Assembly (NCBI RefSeq): GCF_042660285.1
Contig: NZ_JBHSTP010000001.1
Span: 372,001-436,000, forward strand
Source: Luethyella okanaganae
GTDB lineage: Bacteria; Actinomycetota; Actinomycetes; Actinomycetales; Microbacteriaceae
Direction of reading: 5' to 3'
DNA: 64,000 nt
Within the stretch, counting starts at the first letter, position 1. The number at the start of each line of letters is the position of its first letter. Of the stretch, positions 15,751 to 25,060 are shown piece after piece. The notes beneath the pieces were generated by a model. That model worked only from the letters and a program-made list of their open reading frames with translations. It had not been told where the DNA came from and searched no databases. Both the position numbers and the translations under genes were made by a program.

Positions 15751-16737
15751 TTAGATCGGGACTTGGACTTGCTGCATGATCGAGCGCAGGATCGCGTCGA
15801 CGGAGACACCCTCGAGCTCGGCTTCCGGCCGCAGTTGGATCCGGTGTCTCCAGACCGGCAGAACCATCGCCTGAACATGGTCGGGGGTGATCGAATCGTA
15901 GCCGCTCAGCCAGGACCAGGCCTTCGCCGAGGCGAGCAGCGCGGTCGTTCCACGGGGGCTGACGCCCAGCTTGACCGAGGGGCTGCGCCGTGTGGCGCGG
16001 GCGAGGTCGACGGCGTAGCCGAGCACATCGGGGCTAGCGCCCACCGACGACACGGATGCCTGGGCCGCGGCGAGCTCCGCCGAACCGACGACGGGCGTCA
16101 CTCCGGCTGCCGCGAGGTCACGCGGGTCGAACCCGGCGGAGTGGCGGCGCAGCACCTCGACCTCCGCCTCCCGCTCCGGCAGATCGAGCACGAGTTTGAG
16201 CAGGAAGCGGTCGAGTTGCGCCTCCGGCAGCGTATAGGTGCCCTCGTACTCGATCGGGTTCTGGGTAGCGGCGACGATGAACGGATCCGGGAGTTTGCGG
16301 GAGACGCCGTCGACGCTGACTTGGCGCTCCTCCATCGCCTCCAGCAGGGCCGACTGGGTCTTCGGCGGCGTGCGGTTGATCTCGTCGGCGAGCAGGATGT
16401 TCGTGAAGACGGGTCCTTCGCGGAACTCGAAGTCGGCCTCCTTCGCGTCGTAGACGATCGATCCGGTCACATCGCCGGGCATGAGGTCCGGGGTGAACTG
16501 CACACGACGTGTCTCGAGGCTCAGCGCCTGGCTGAGCGATCGCACGAGGAGCGTCTTGGCCACCCCGGGAACGCCCTCGAGCAGCACGTGGCCACGTGCC
16601 AGAAGGGCGATGATGAGTCCCGTGACTGCTCCATCCTGACCGACGACGGCCTTGCCGACCTCGGTGCGCACCTGTGCGAGCGCGGTGCGCAGCTCGTCGA
16701 CCGTCTCCGTGTTCGTGGCGTATGCGGTTTCGCTCAT
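15751..16737 (-). CDS. MoxR-type AAA+ ATPase
   Basis: A 328-residue AAA+ protein of the MoxR subfamily. Walker A is GVPGVAKT, Walker B is NILLADEINRTPPKTQSALLE, sensor 1 is VAATQNPIEYEGTYTLPEAQ, and DRFLLKL follows. MoxR ATPases are chaperone-like and work with vWA proteins, here the DUF58 protein encoded directly downstream. Its ATG overlaps the DUF4350 stop by 4 bp, so it is translated within a tightly coupled operon. It corresponds to moxR2 (Rv3692). Confidence 0.95.
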   Translation of the reverse strand: MSETAYATNTETVDELRTALAQVRTEVGKAVVGQDGAVTGLIIALLARGHVLLEGVPGVAKTLLVRSLSQALSLETRRVQFTPDLMPGDVTGSIVYDAKEADFEFREGPVFTNILLADEINRTPPKTQSALLEAMEERQVSVDGVSRKLPDPFIVAATQNPIEYEGTYTLPEAQLDRFLLKLVLDLPEREAEVEVLRRHSAGFDPRDLAAAGVTPVVGSAELAAAQASVSSVGASPDVLGYAVDLARATRRSPSVKLGVSPRGTTALLASAKAWSWLSGYDSITPDHVQAMVLPVWRHRIQLRPEAELEGVSVDAILRSIMQQVQVPI

Positions 16738-18029
16738 GTGTCCGTTCTTCCGTGTGCGTTGTGGGGTGAATCGAAGGAGGTTGCGCGCTCGACGGCGTGT
16801 TCGAGGCCGAGTAGGTGGTCGGAGAGGCGTATCAGCTCGGCGTCGCCGGAGGGGACGGCGTCGACGAGCCAGAATCGTACCTCGTGCAGCTTCGCGCCGA
16901 TCGTCGTCGCGACCGAGCCGGCGACCTCGTCGACGCTCGCGGTGCGGGAGAGACCCAACCGGTGGGCGAGGCGGTCGATCGTTCCGATGCGCAGGGCGTC
17001 GAGTGCGCGGAGCCGCGCGGAGTTGCGTGCGTAGAGTCGAGCGCGGCCCTCCATGGTCTCGCTCGCCTTGACCACGACGGGAAGGTTCTCGACGACGATG
17101 GCGCCGAACCGGCGACCGCGCCAGACCGCCGCGGCGAGGGCGACGACCGCTGCGAGACTCAGAACCGGGGTGACCCAGCCGGGAGTGAGCTCCGCGAGGC
17201 TCGGCGGCCCGTCGACCGCGACGTCAGCGAGGGTGGGGATGTACCACACGAGGGTCTCGTGCTCGCCGAGGAGATTGAGAGCGAGCGCGGCATTCCCGAA
17301 ATCGGCGATCGTATCGTTGCTGAAGACCTCGGTCGGCGCGACGAGGGTGAGCGTCGTTGAGCCGCTTTGTCGCTGTACCAGAGCGTAGGTGTCGCCGCCG
17401 CTCGGGAAGCAACCCGTGAGGCTGCCCGATGCGTCGCCGGCGAGGGAGAGCGTGTTCGTTCCCGGGGTGATCTGCCCGGCCTTCCGAGCCGCAGGCACCG
17501 CACATGAGGCGTCTGCTTCTGCTGCTGCTCCGACTCCGCCGAAACCGACGTCGGGTGCGAGCGTCTGCAGCGTCGAGAAGTCGGGGTCTGCGACGACAGT
17601 GTGCTCCGCGAGTCCGGCCATCTCGATCAGCTGGTCGTCGCCCAGATACCCGGTGGGGTCGTAGAAGAACAGCGTCGCTTCCGGGGCGGACGCCGCAGCG
17701 TCACGTGCCTCGGCGAGGCTATCGGCGGCCACGACGGACACCCCGCGCTGTCGCAGCACCTCGGCGAGGGCTTTGCCACCCGCCTGCGCCGGATTGTCGG
17801 AGGCGAGGGGCGGCCCGCCGGTCGAGCTCCCGCCGACGATCAGGATCATGAGAACCCCGACGAGAAGAGTGCCGACGGCTGCGACCACCCAGTAGGCCGC
17901 TTTCCGTGACGCGGCACGGACGGTCGGAGTCGCCGATGGCGCGACATCGTCGGCCACGGCCGATTGGTCGCCGAGGGGTGAATCGGAATGCGCGATGAGC
18001 TCGGCTCCGGGATCGCTGCGCCTGCTCAT
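16734..18029 (-). CDS. DUF4350 domain membrane protein
   Basis: A 431-residue protein with a transmembrane helix near residues 45-68, a long extracytoplasmic domain resembling a GATase-like fold (NPAQAGGKALAEVLRQRGV, LFFYDPTGYLGDDQLIEMA), a second helix near residue 290 (VLSLAAVVALAAAVWRGRR) and a cytoplasmic C-terminus. Both ends overlap neighbours by 4 bp (ATGA). It corresponds to Rv3691. DUF4350 has no demonstrated activity; the operon context suggests a MoxR-dependent membrane assembly. Confidence 0.88.
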   Translation of the reverse strand: MSRRSDPGAELIAHSDSPLGDQSAVADDVAPSATPTVRAASRKAAYWVVAAVGTLLVGVLMILIVGGSSTGGPPLASDNPAQAGGKALAEVLRQRGVSVVAADSLAEARDAAASAPEATLFFYDPTGYLGDDQLIEMAGLAEHTVVADPDFSTLQTLAPDVGFGGVGAAAEADASCAVPAARKAGQITPGTNTLSLAGDASGSLTGCFPSGGDTYALVQRQSGSTTLTLVAPTEVFSNDTIADFGNAALALNLLGEHETLVWYIPTLADVAVDGPPSLAELTPGWVTPVLSLAAVVALAAAVWRGRRFGAIVVENLPVVVKASETMEGRARLYARNSARLRALDALRIGTIDRLAHRLGLSRTASVDEVAGSVATTIGAKLHEVRFWLVDAVPSGDAELIRLSDHLLGLEHAVERATSFDSPHNAHGRTDT

Positions 18030-18751
18030 GCCCGATCACCCGGCGTTCCCACGTGTGACGGGCCGAGATTCCCGGGTCGTGTGGTACGCAGCCGCTCGTC
18101 GAGAGCGAGAACATGACGGAAGCCGTCCTCCGTTCCGGCGCGGTCGAGATAGCGAACCTCGTCGAAGGCCGCCGCCGCAGTGCGCAGTCCCTCTCGTTCT
18201 GCGGGGAACGAGTAGGCTGCCGCACGCGCGAACTCGTTCGCGGTGGTGCCGGGGGTGACGTTGAGGATCGTGCGCGACGAGAGGTCGCTCGCGATCGCGC
18301 GGAACTGCTCCTCGATGGCGAGTGACCAGTCGCCGGATGCCGCCGCCGCCCGTGCCGCCTGTCGGATGTCACCGGCGCTGCGGCGCTCGTCGATCCCGAA
18401 GAGCGGGATCGCCGTACGGCTGCGGCGATTGAGGCGGGGGAGTCCGAAGACGAGGAAGGCGACGGCGATGAGCACGACGACCACACCGACGACGAGTATG
18501 GGCAGCCAGCCGTCGAACGCGTCGCCTGTGGGGACGAAGAGCGAGTTCAGCCAGTCCCAGACGGCCTTCGATGCATGATCGAACAGGCTCGGCTTCGCAG
18601 CCTGATAGGGCGGCTTGGCGAGCTCGTCGATGAGCCATTGCCTGGCTTCCGGTGCCTCCGGGTCGACCGGCACATCGATCGTGGCCATCCCGAGCACGGC
18701 GGGAGGGTGCGCGACGGGAGCGGACGGCATGGTCGGCGTCGGAAGCATCAT
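18026..18751 (-). CDS. DUF4129 domain membrane protein
   Basis: A 241-residue protein with an outside N-terminal part, one membrane helix around residues 85-108 (LPILVVGVVVVLIAVAFLVFG) and a cytoplasmic DUF4129 domain (AIEEQFRAIASDLSSRTIL, TANEFARAAA, AFDEVRYLDRAG). The helical cytoplasmic part resembles those encoded with MoxR/DUF58/DUF4350 elsewhere (Rv3690). Tandem ATGs at 18751 and 18748 overlap the upstream stop; either could be used. Function unknown. Confidence 0.85.
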   Translation of the reverse strand: MMLPTPTMPSAPVAHPPAVLGMATIDVPVDPEAPEARQWLIDELAKPPYQAAKPSLFDHASKAVWDWLNSLFVPTGDAFDGWLPILVVGVVVVLIAVAFLVFGLPRLNRRSRTAIPLFGIDERRSAGDIRQAARAAAASGDWSLAIEEQFRAIASDLSSRTILNVTPGTTANEFARAAAYSFPAEREGLRTAAAAFDEVRYLDRAGTEDGFRHVLALDERLRTTRPGNLGPSHVGTPGDRA

Positions 18752-19974
18752 GCCCAGGGGGAAGCGGGTTTCGGGGCGGTCGCGTGCGGTGTGCCGGCCG
18801 CGACGAGATACGGGTTGGCGACGTCGTCATTTCCCGCTTCGCGCGCCTCGACGAAACGTTGCAGTTCGAGGTCGAGACCCTCCTTGCGCATCCGCAGATC
18901 GATGTAGATGAGCGCGACAGTGGCTGCCTGGGCGACGGCCGCGATCGAACCGACGACGAGGGTGACGATGATCAGCACGAGGTAGAGCCCGATGGCGGGC
19001 CCGATGCTGTTGAGGACGTTGTTCGGATCGATGAGTGTCACAGCGAAACTGTAGAGCAGCATGATCGGGGTCGTCACGACCTGGCTCACGACGTTGACGA
19101 TGAGGCCGACGAGCAATTGCACGCCGAACGTCTTCCAGAAGTAGCCGTTCGTGAGGGCCCACGATCGCCGGATGGCGGCTGACACTCCGGCCCTCTCGAC
19201 GACGACGAGGCAGGGTACGAGAGAGGTCTTGACGAACAACCAGACGAACAGCAGGGCGAGGCCGAGGCCGCCGACGACGCCGGCGAGCACTCCGACGCCG
19301 ATGAAAGCACCGCCGAGCAGGACGAGGCCGGTGATGATCGCGACGAGAACGCCGAGAGCGACGAGAAGGGCCCCGGCCAGGATCAGGATCCACAGGGTGA
19401 GCGGCCAGAGGCGCTTGAACACCGCTTTCCAGAGCATCCCGAGGGTGAGCTTCTCGCCGAGGGTCGCGCGTGCGACCTCGAGCACGATGACCCCCTGCAA
19501 CAGAGCTGAGGCCAGGATCGAGATCGCGAGTGGCACGAGCGCCGACAGCACGAGCGCTGCGATCCCGCCGGCTGCGACCGCATCGCGCTCGCCGAGAGTG
19601 GCGCTCTCGATGCGCCCGACGACGCCGATGCCGACAGGGATCAGGACGACGAGGGTCGCCACCAGGGTGATGGCCTGGATGAGGAGCGCGCTGCCGAAGG
19701 TGGCCTTGGGGTTGCGCCTGAGCACCTGGAACGGGGTGCCGATGAGGGTGCCGAAGCCGAGCGGGCGCAGCGGGATGAGACCGGGCTTCGGTGGGGGAGT
19801 CCAGCCGGGCTGCTGCTCGTATGGTGCCTGCCCGTACGGCTGCCGGCCCATGGCCGGCTGCGGATAGCCGTACTGCCGAGAAGGCGGCTCGACGGGTGTC
19901 GGGGCATACTCGCCGTAGCGTGGGCGATCCTGCGGGGCGGCTGCGGGAGGTTGCCAGTTCTGCTCATCCGTCAC
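18748..19974 (-). CDS. Polytopic membrane protein with Pro/Tyr/Gln-rich N-terminus (Rv3689-like)
   Basis: A 408-residue protein that begins with a low-complexity cytoplasmic segment rich in Pro, Tyr and Gln (residues 1 to about 85), followed by about six membrane helices of the kind annotated as glycerophosphoryl diester phosphodiesterase membrane domain (LRPLGFGTLIGTPFQVLRRN; WALTNGYFWKTFGVQLLVGL). The GTG at 19974 fits because the longer open frame upstream lacks coding character. It heads the minus-strand operon and is divergent from mtrA. No catalytic residues are visible. Confidence 0.82.
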   Translation of the reverse strand: MTDEQNWQPPAAAPQDRPRYGEYAPTPVEPPSRQYGYPQPAMGRQPYGQAPYEQQPGWTPPPKPGLIPLRPLGFGTLIGTPFQVLRRNPKATFGSALLIQAITLVATLVVLIPVGIGVVGRIESATLGERDAVAAGGIAALVLSALVPLAISILASALLQGVIVLEVARATLGEKLTLGMLWKAVFKRLWPLTLWILILAGALLVALGVLVAIITGLVLLGGAFIGVGVLAGVVGGLGLALLFVWLFVKTSLVPCLVVVERAGVSAAIRRSWALTNGYFWKTFGVQLLVGLIVNVVSQVVTTPIMLLYSFAVTLIDPNNVLNSIGPAIGLYLVLIIVTLVVGSIAAVAQAATVALIYIDLRMRKEGLDLELQRFVEAREAGNDDVANPYLVAAGTPHATAPKPASPWA

Positions 19975-20107
19975 CAGACCAATGCTGTCATAGCCGGCCC
20001 CTTCGCACAGCGTCTCCCGCACCTTTCCGGTCGTCTCGACTACTCTTATGCGAGAGGACGCACGGCCGAGCCCGACGGAGCACCCGGCCTCAGCGAGAGA
20101 CGGAAGC

Positions 20108-20785
20108 ATGAACGCACGGATTTTGGTCGTCGACGACGATACCGCCCTGGCGGAGATGATCGGCATTGTGCTGCGCGGCGAAGGCTTCGAGCCGGGCTTC
20201 TGCACCGACGGCGCCCTCGCTCTCGACGCCTTTCGTCAGACCAGGCCGGACCTCGTCCTGCTCGACCTCATGCTGCCCGGCCTCGACGGCATAGAGGTGT
20301 GCAGCCTCATCCGGGCGGAGTCCGGCACCCCGGTCATCATGCTCACGGCCAAGTCAGACACGACCGACGTCGTGAAAGGCCTCGAATCGGGTGCGGACGA
20401 CTACATGGTGAAGCCGTTCAACCCGAAGGAGCTCGTCGCTCGCATCCGCACGCGGCTGCGGCCGATGACGGCCGTTGCCGAGACATTGCAGATCGGCGAT
20501 CTCATCGTCGACGCGGCCGGACACGAGGTGCGGCGCGGCGAGCAGCGCATCAATCTGACACCCTTGGAGTTCGATCTGCTCCTCGCCCTCGCCTCCAAGC
20601 CGCAGCAGGTGTTCACACGCGAGATGCTGCTCGAGCAAGTCTGGGGCTACCACTACAAGGCGGATACCCGGCTGGTCAACGTGCACGTGCAGCGGCTACG
20701 CGCCAAGGTCGAGGACGACCCGGACAATCCGCGTATCGTGATGACCGTGCGCGGCGTCGGCTATCGGGCCGGCACCGTCACCTAG
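20108..20785 (+). CDS. mtrA: Response regulator MtrA (OmpR family)
   Basis: A 225-residue response regulator. The receiver domain has the acidic pocket VVDDD at 7-11, phospho-acceptor Asp53 (LLDLMLPG) and Lys102 (VKPF). The C-terminal winged helix (LTPLEFDLLLALASKPQQVF; HVQRLRAKVEDDP) binds DNA. It is followed by mtrB after 3 bp and then lpqB, the canonical MtrAB-LpqB order that controls cell-wall metabolism and division genes in actinobacteria. The ATG at 20108 is the first methionine consistent with the receiver fold. Confidence 0.97.
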   Translation: MNARILVVDDDTALAEMIGIVLRGEGFEPGFCTDGALALDAFRQTRPDLVLLDLMLPGLDGIEVCSLIRAESGTPVIMLTAKSDTTDVVKGLESGADDYMVKPFNPKELVARIRTRLRPMTAVAETLQIGDLIVDAAGHEVRRGEQRINLTPLEFDLLLALASKPQQVFTREMLLEQVWGYHYKADTRLVNVHVQRLRAKVEDDPDNPRIVMTVRGVGYRAGTVT

Positions 20786-20788
20786 CCC

Positions 20789-22429
20789 ATGATCACACGC
20801 GTCGGCAGGCCGTGGCTGGATTGGCGGTCCTGGCGCAGCTGGCCGCAGCAGCTGCTCCGCCTCTGGCGGGAGTCCCTCCAGTTCCGCACGGTCGCCATCA
20901 CCCTCGGCCTGTCCGGGATCGCGATCCTGCTCACGGGGGTCTACCTGTCGCTGAGTGTGAGCAACAACCTGTTCCAGTCCCGTCTTGAACAGGTGCTGCT
21001 CGATTCGAGCCGTGCGACGAGCTCCGCCCAGCACATCCTCGACGCTTCGGACGCGACCGACCGCGCGGCCGTTCAAGCGGTGCTGACCTCCGCCCGTATC
21101 AGCATCAACGCGACCTCGTCGAGCCGCCTCAGCGCGGTGTTCCTCATCCCAGGAGCGACCTCGGCCGTTGCGCCGCAGGACTTCGCGAGTCCTGAGCTGC
21201 GGAACGGTGCCATCACCCCGGAACTGCGCGCGCAGGTGCAGCAGAACCCCGACGAGCAGTACTGGCAATCGGTCGAGCTCCCGACCGGGGATGGCGGGAC
21301 TGCGCCGGGGATCGTCGTCGGCTCGCAGATCCTGCTCCCGGCTGCTGGCGCATACGAGCTCTATCTCGGTTACAGCCTCGCCGACGCCGAGAACACCCTC
21401 CTGTTCGTCCAGCAGACGGCGTTCATCGCCGCCCTCGCCCTCATGCTGCTCATCGGCGCCGTCACCTGGGTCGTCGTGCGTTTCGTCGTGACCCCGATCC
21501 GTGTCGCCGCCGAGACCAGCCAGAAGCTCGCGGCGGGAGATCTCGAGGTGCGCATCCCCGAGAAGGGAGAAGACGTCATCGCAACACTGGCCCGCTCGTT
21601 CAACGGCATGGCAGACAGCCTGCAGAGCCAGATCAAGGAACTGGCGGAGCTCTCGGAGGTGCAGCAGCGTTTCGTGTCGGATGTCTCGCACGAACTGCGC
21701 ACCCCGCTCACGACGATCCGGCTCGCAGGTGACGTGCTCTATGACCAGCGTGCGACCTTCCCGCCCGCGACGGAGCGCACCGCCGAGCTCCTGCACACCC
21801 AGGTGGAACGGTTCGAGGTGCTGCTGGGCGATCTGCTCGAGATCAGCCGCTACGACGCCGGCTCCGTGCGCCTCGAAACAGAGCCGACCAATCTCGTGCA
21901 TCTCGCCGAGGACGCGATCGACAGCATGCGGTCGCTCGCCGAGAAGAACGGCACCGAGGTACGGCTCGTCGCTCCCGGTGGCCACCTGAGCACGGAGCTC
22001 GATCCGAGGCGGATCCGTCGCATCGTGCGCAATCTGCTCGGCAACGCGATCGAGCATGGTGAGGGAAAGCCCATCGTCGTCTCGATCGACAGCACCGCGT
22101 CGGCCGTGGCGCTCATGGTGCGAGACTACGGCCTCGGCATGACCGAGGACGAGGCCGATCGCGTTTTCGACAGGTTCTGGCGCGCGGATCCGTCGCGACA
22201 GCGCACGATCGGGGGAACGGGGCTCGGCCTCGCGATCTCCCTCGAAGACGCAACCCTGCACAGCGGCCGCATCGAAGTCTGGTCATCTCCCGGACGAGGA
22301 TCGGCGTTCCTGCTGGTCGTGCCCCGCATCGTCGGCGTCGAGCCGGGTGAGTCGCCGTTGCTGCTCCCGCCTGAGGACGCCGGTGCTCTGCAGCCGGCTC
22401 AGGAAGGGAGGAGAGATGACGATGCGTAG
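20789..22429 (+). CDS. mtrB: Sensor histidine kinase MtrB
   Basis: A 546-residue membrane kinase. Transmembrane helices lie near residues 33-57 and 210-232 and flank an extracytoplasmic sensor region. A HAMP domain follows (TPIRVAAETSQKLAAGDLEV), then HisKA with His301 (VSDVSHELRTPLTTIRLAGD), the N box (RNLLGNAIEHGEG) and the G boxes (RDYGLGMT, GGTGLGLAI). It phosphorylates MtrA. The last codons overlap the lpqB start by 14 bp, supporting coupled translation. Confidence 0.97.
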   Translation: MITRVGRPWLDWRSWRSWPQQLLRLWRESLQFRTVAITLGLSGIAILLTGVYLSLSVSNNLFQSRLEQVLLDSSRATSSAQHILDASDATDRAAVQAVLTSARISINATSSSRLSAVFLIPGATSAVAPQDFASPELRNGAITPELRAQVQQNPDEQYWQSVELPTGDGGTAPGIVVGSQILLPAAGAYELYLGYSLADAENTLLFVQQTAFIAALALMLLIGAVTWVVVRFVVTPIRVAAETSQKLAAGDLEVRIPEKGEDVIATLARSFNGMADSLQSQIKELAELSEVQQRFVSDVSHELRTPLTTIRLAGDVLYDQRATFPPATERTAELLHTQVERFEVLLGDLLEISRYDAGSVRLETEPTNLVHLAEDAIDSMRSLAEKNGTEVRLVAPGGHLSTELDPRRIRRIVRNLLGNAIEHGEGKPIVVSIDSTASAVALMVRDYGLGMTEDEADRVFDRFWRADPSRQRTIGGTGLGLAISLEDATLHSGRIEVWSSPGRGSAFLLVVPRIVGVEPGESPLLLPPEDAGALQPAQEGRRDDDA

Positions 22430-24119
22430 AGTCATCCGCTCGGTTGCGGCTGCCGCGGCGCTCGCCGTCGTGCTCGTCGCCTGCGCGGGCATTCCCCGCT
22501 CCGGAACGGTGGAGGTCGGCGACGTCATCGTCTCAGAGGACAATCCCGAGATCGACATCCTCTCGCGCGGCCCCGAGAAGGACGCCCTCCAGGAGGAGAT
22601 CCTGCGCGGCTTCGTCGACGCCGCCGCGAGTCCGCAGGATCGCTATGCGACCGCCCGCGAGTTCCTCACGCCCTCCTTCAGCCGTGAATGGGATCCCGAC
22701 GCCGGGGTGACGATCGACAAGGAGGCGAGCCGCAGCTATTCGGTGACCGGTGAGAACTCGATGGTGCTCACCCTCACGCCGGCGGCGGATGTTGACGCGG
22801 CCGGCGTCTTCGACGTGCCGGACTCGACCGCGTCCGTACCGCTCGGCTACGAGTTCGAGCAGGTGGACGGCCAGTGGCGCATCAGAAAGGCACCGCCGGG
22901 GATCGTGCTGGGCGAGCCGACGTTCGGGCTCGTCTTCGGCAGCTATCCGCTCTATTTCTACGATCCGAGCTTCACCTACCTCGTACCGGAGGTGCGTTGG
23001 TTCCCGCGCAGGACCTCCACGCCCACCCAGATCGTCAAAGAGCTGCTGAAGGGGCCGAGCACGTGGCTCAAGGGTGCGGTCGTCTCTGCATTCCTCGACG
23101 GCACCAAGCTGTCGTCGGACTCCGTGCAGGTCGTCGCACGCAATGCCCAGGTCGATCTCAACGGTGAGGCGCTTCAGACCGAGCTGATCAATCTGCAGAG
23201 GATGCAGTTGCAGCTGAGCGCGAGCCTGAGCAGCGTCAGCGCGATCTCCGACGTCACGATCTCGACCGATCAGATCGACCAGCAGATCCCCAAGATCACC
23301 GTGAACCCGCCGATCAAGGACCCGCATGTCGATTCGCGTTCTCTGGTTTTGCGCGACGGCCAGTTCGGCTTCCTCGCGCCGACCGCCAACACGGTCGCGC
23401 CGATCGTCGGATTGTCCGACGCGATCGTGGCGATCGAGCCGTCGGCCGTCACCCTGGGCAGCCGACAGGCCTCGGCTGCGGCGCTCGGCCAGGACGGCGT
23501 CTACTCGGTGCGCGCGGGCAGCGGCGCGCAGCTCGTCGATCTGCGCCGCGGGCTGATCCAGCCAGCCATCGACGACTTCGGCTACGTCTGGTCGGTCCCG
23601 GCGGACGCTCCGGGGGAGCTGTTCGTCTACGCCCAGGACGGAACGGCCACTCACGTCGAGACGCACTGGCCCGACGCGACCCGGATCATCTCGCTCGACG
23701 TCTCCCGCGACGGCACCAGAGTGGTCGCGCTGTACCAAGCGGGCGACACGACCCGATTCGTGGCCGCCGCCGTGCTGAGGGGGGACGGCGAGAAACGTAA
23801 CGCGCCGCAGAGCCTCGGCGGGTCCGTGACGTTGGCGACCGGGGCCGGCGTGCCCAGCGACGCGGCTTGGGTCGACGAGCTGACGGTGGCATCGCTCACC
23901 GCGCTGCCGAGCGGTGAAACCCAGGTGACGACCCAGCAGCTCGGCGGACTGAGCGCGAGCATCGAGGGGACGCCGGGCGGTGTCACGATCGCCGGAGGGA
24001 ACTCCGTGCGAGAGTTGCGGATTCTGACCCGGACAGGGGAGCTCGAGCTTCGGCGTGGGGGAGGCTGGCAGGAGCGGATCAACGGGGTGTCGATGCTCGG
24101 AACCCAGCAGGGGTCCTGA
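22416..24119 (+). CDS. lpqB: Lipoprotein LpqB, MtrB accessory factor
   Basis: A 567-residue lipoprotein with a signal peptide and lipobox LVAC (Cys23), a central GerMN-type domain (STPTQIVKELLKGPSTWL) and a C-terminal beta-propeller-like LpqB region. GGGAGG lies just upstream of two in-frame ATGs at 22416 and 22422. LpqB is known in mycobacteria and Streptomyces to interact with MtrB outside the membrane and tune MtrA activation. It is the third gene of the mtrA-mtrB-lpqB operon and overlaps the mtrB end. Confidence 0.95.
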   Translation: MTMRRVIRSVAAAAALAVVLVACAGIPRSGTVEVGDVIVSEDNPEIDILSRGPEKDALQEEILRGFVDAAASPQDRYATAREFLTPSFSREWDPDAGVTIDKEASRSYSVTGENSMVLTLTPAADVDAAGVFDVPDSTASVPLGYEFEQVDGQWRIRKAPPGIVLGEPTFGLVFGSYPLYFYDPSFTYLVPEVRWFPRRTSTPTQIVKELLKGPSTWLKGAVVSAFLDGTKLSSDSVQVVARNAQVDLNGEALQTELINLQRMQLQLSASLSSVSAISDVTISTDQIDQQIPKITVNPPIKDPHVDSRSLVLRDGQFGFLAPTANTVAPIVGLSDAIVAIEPSAVTLGSRQASAAALGQDGVYSVRAGSGAQLVDLRRGLIQPAIDDFGYVWSVPADAPGELFVYAQDGTATHVETHWPDATRIISLDVSRDGTRVVALYQAGDTTRFVAAAVLRGDGEKRNAPQSLGGSVTLATGAGVPSDAAWVDELTVASLTALPSGETQVTTQQLGGLSASIEGTPGGVTIAGGNSVRELRILTRTGELELRRGGGWQERINGVSMLGTQQGS

Positions 24120-24234
24120 GCCAGAGCGCTCAGGAGGCGAATCCGCTCCTGCACAATGTGCCGGGCCCGCTCGTCGTCCACGGTTCCGCGGCGGCGGAGA
24201 CCGCACAGCGTCCTCGGGTGTCACACTCGGGGCC

Positions 24235-24969
24235 ATGGGCGGACTCGACGGGCTTGCGCGAGCGGCGACCGAGGCGTTCTGCGTGGTCGTGCCGATCGTC
24301 TGCGCGTCGTGCGGGCGGCCCGACGGCTCGCTCTGCGCGGCCTGTCTGGCAGAACTCGAACCGCGACCGCACCTCACCGCACGACTCGGCATCCCGATCT
24401 GGTGCGTCTACGATTACGACGGTGCCGTGCGGAGGGCGATCATCGCGTTCAAGGATGCCGGCAGAACCGATCTCGCGCGCGTGCTCGGTCGTGGGCTGAG
24501 AGCGGCGGTCTCTGCTGCGCTCGGAGGCGGGTTCCCCCTCGGTCTGGCGTCAGGCGCTTCGGCCGTGGAACTCGTGACGATCCCCTCGTCGCGGACGTCC
24601 TGGCGGGCGCGAGGCTATCATCCGGTTGGGGTGCTGCTGCGCAGGGCCGGTCTTCGACCGAGCGCGCTCCTGCGGCACTCCATCGCCCGAGCCGATCAGG
24701 TCGGGCTGGGGCGCGAAGCGCGGCGGGTCAATCTCGAGGGGACGCTCGTCGTGAGATCCGGCATTCGTCGCTCCCGGCGGGCATCCATCGCCGGGCGCGC
24801 GTTCCTCATCGTCGACGACATCGTCACAACGGGGGCGACGATTCAGGAAGCGGCGCGCGCGATCGAAGCCGCCGGTGGCAGCGTGCTGGGGGCGGCGGTC
24901 CTCGCCGAGACCAGGCTGCGTTCCGACCGAAACTTCGGCGCACGGGAGACTCGGAGAAATAACCGATGA
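24235..24969 (+). CDS. ComF/GntX-family phosphoribosyltransferase-like protein
   Basis: A 244-residue protein with an N-terminal zinc-finger-like segment CASCGRPDGSLCAAC near residues 20-35 and a C-terminal phosphoribosyltransferase fold with the PRPP motif FLIVDDIVTTGATIQEAA. The central part has IPSSRTSWRARGYHPVGVLL. ComFC relatives are associated with DNA uptake, but in non-competent actinobacteria the role is unclear. The ATG at 24235 follows 115 bp of non-coding sequence after lpqB. Its place between lpqB and hpf matches Rv3242c. Confidence 0.88.
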   Translation: MGGLDGLARAATEAFCVVVPIVCASCGRPDGSLCAACLAELEPRPHLTARLGIPIWCVYDYDGAVRRAIIAFKDAGRTDLARVLGRGLRAAVSAALGGGFPLGLASGASAVELVTIPSSRTSWRARGYHPVGVLLRRAGLRPSALLRHSIARADQVGLGREARRVNLEGTLVVRSGIRRSRRASIAGRAFLIVDDIVTTGATIQEAARAIEAAGGSVLGAAVLAETRLRSDRNFGARETRRNNR

Positions 24970-25015
24970 CTTATCCGGATGCGACGACTACGGTTGGCCT
25001 AAAGGCGTGAAAGGA

Positions 25016-25037
25016 CCGCCCTGTTGTTTCTGGGCGG
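25016..25037 (+). other. Leader hairpin upstream of hpf
   Basis: CCGCCC and GGGCGG form a 6-bp stem with a 10-nt U-rich loop, 12 nt before the GGGAGG ribosome-binding site of hpf. It could influence hpf mRNA stability or translation; this is inference. Confidence 0.35.
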
Positions 25038-25060
25038 CGCGCCAGATCTGGGAGGTCGTC

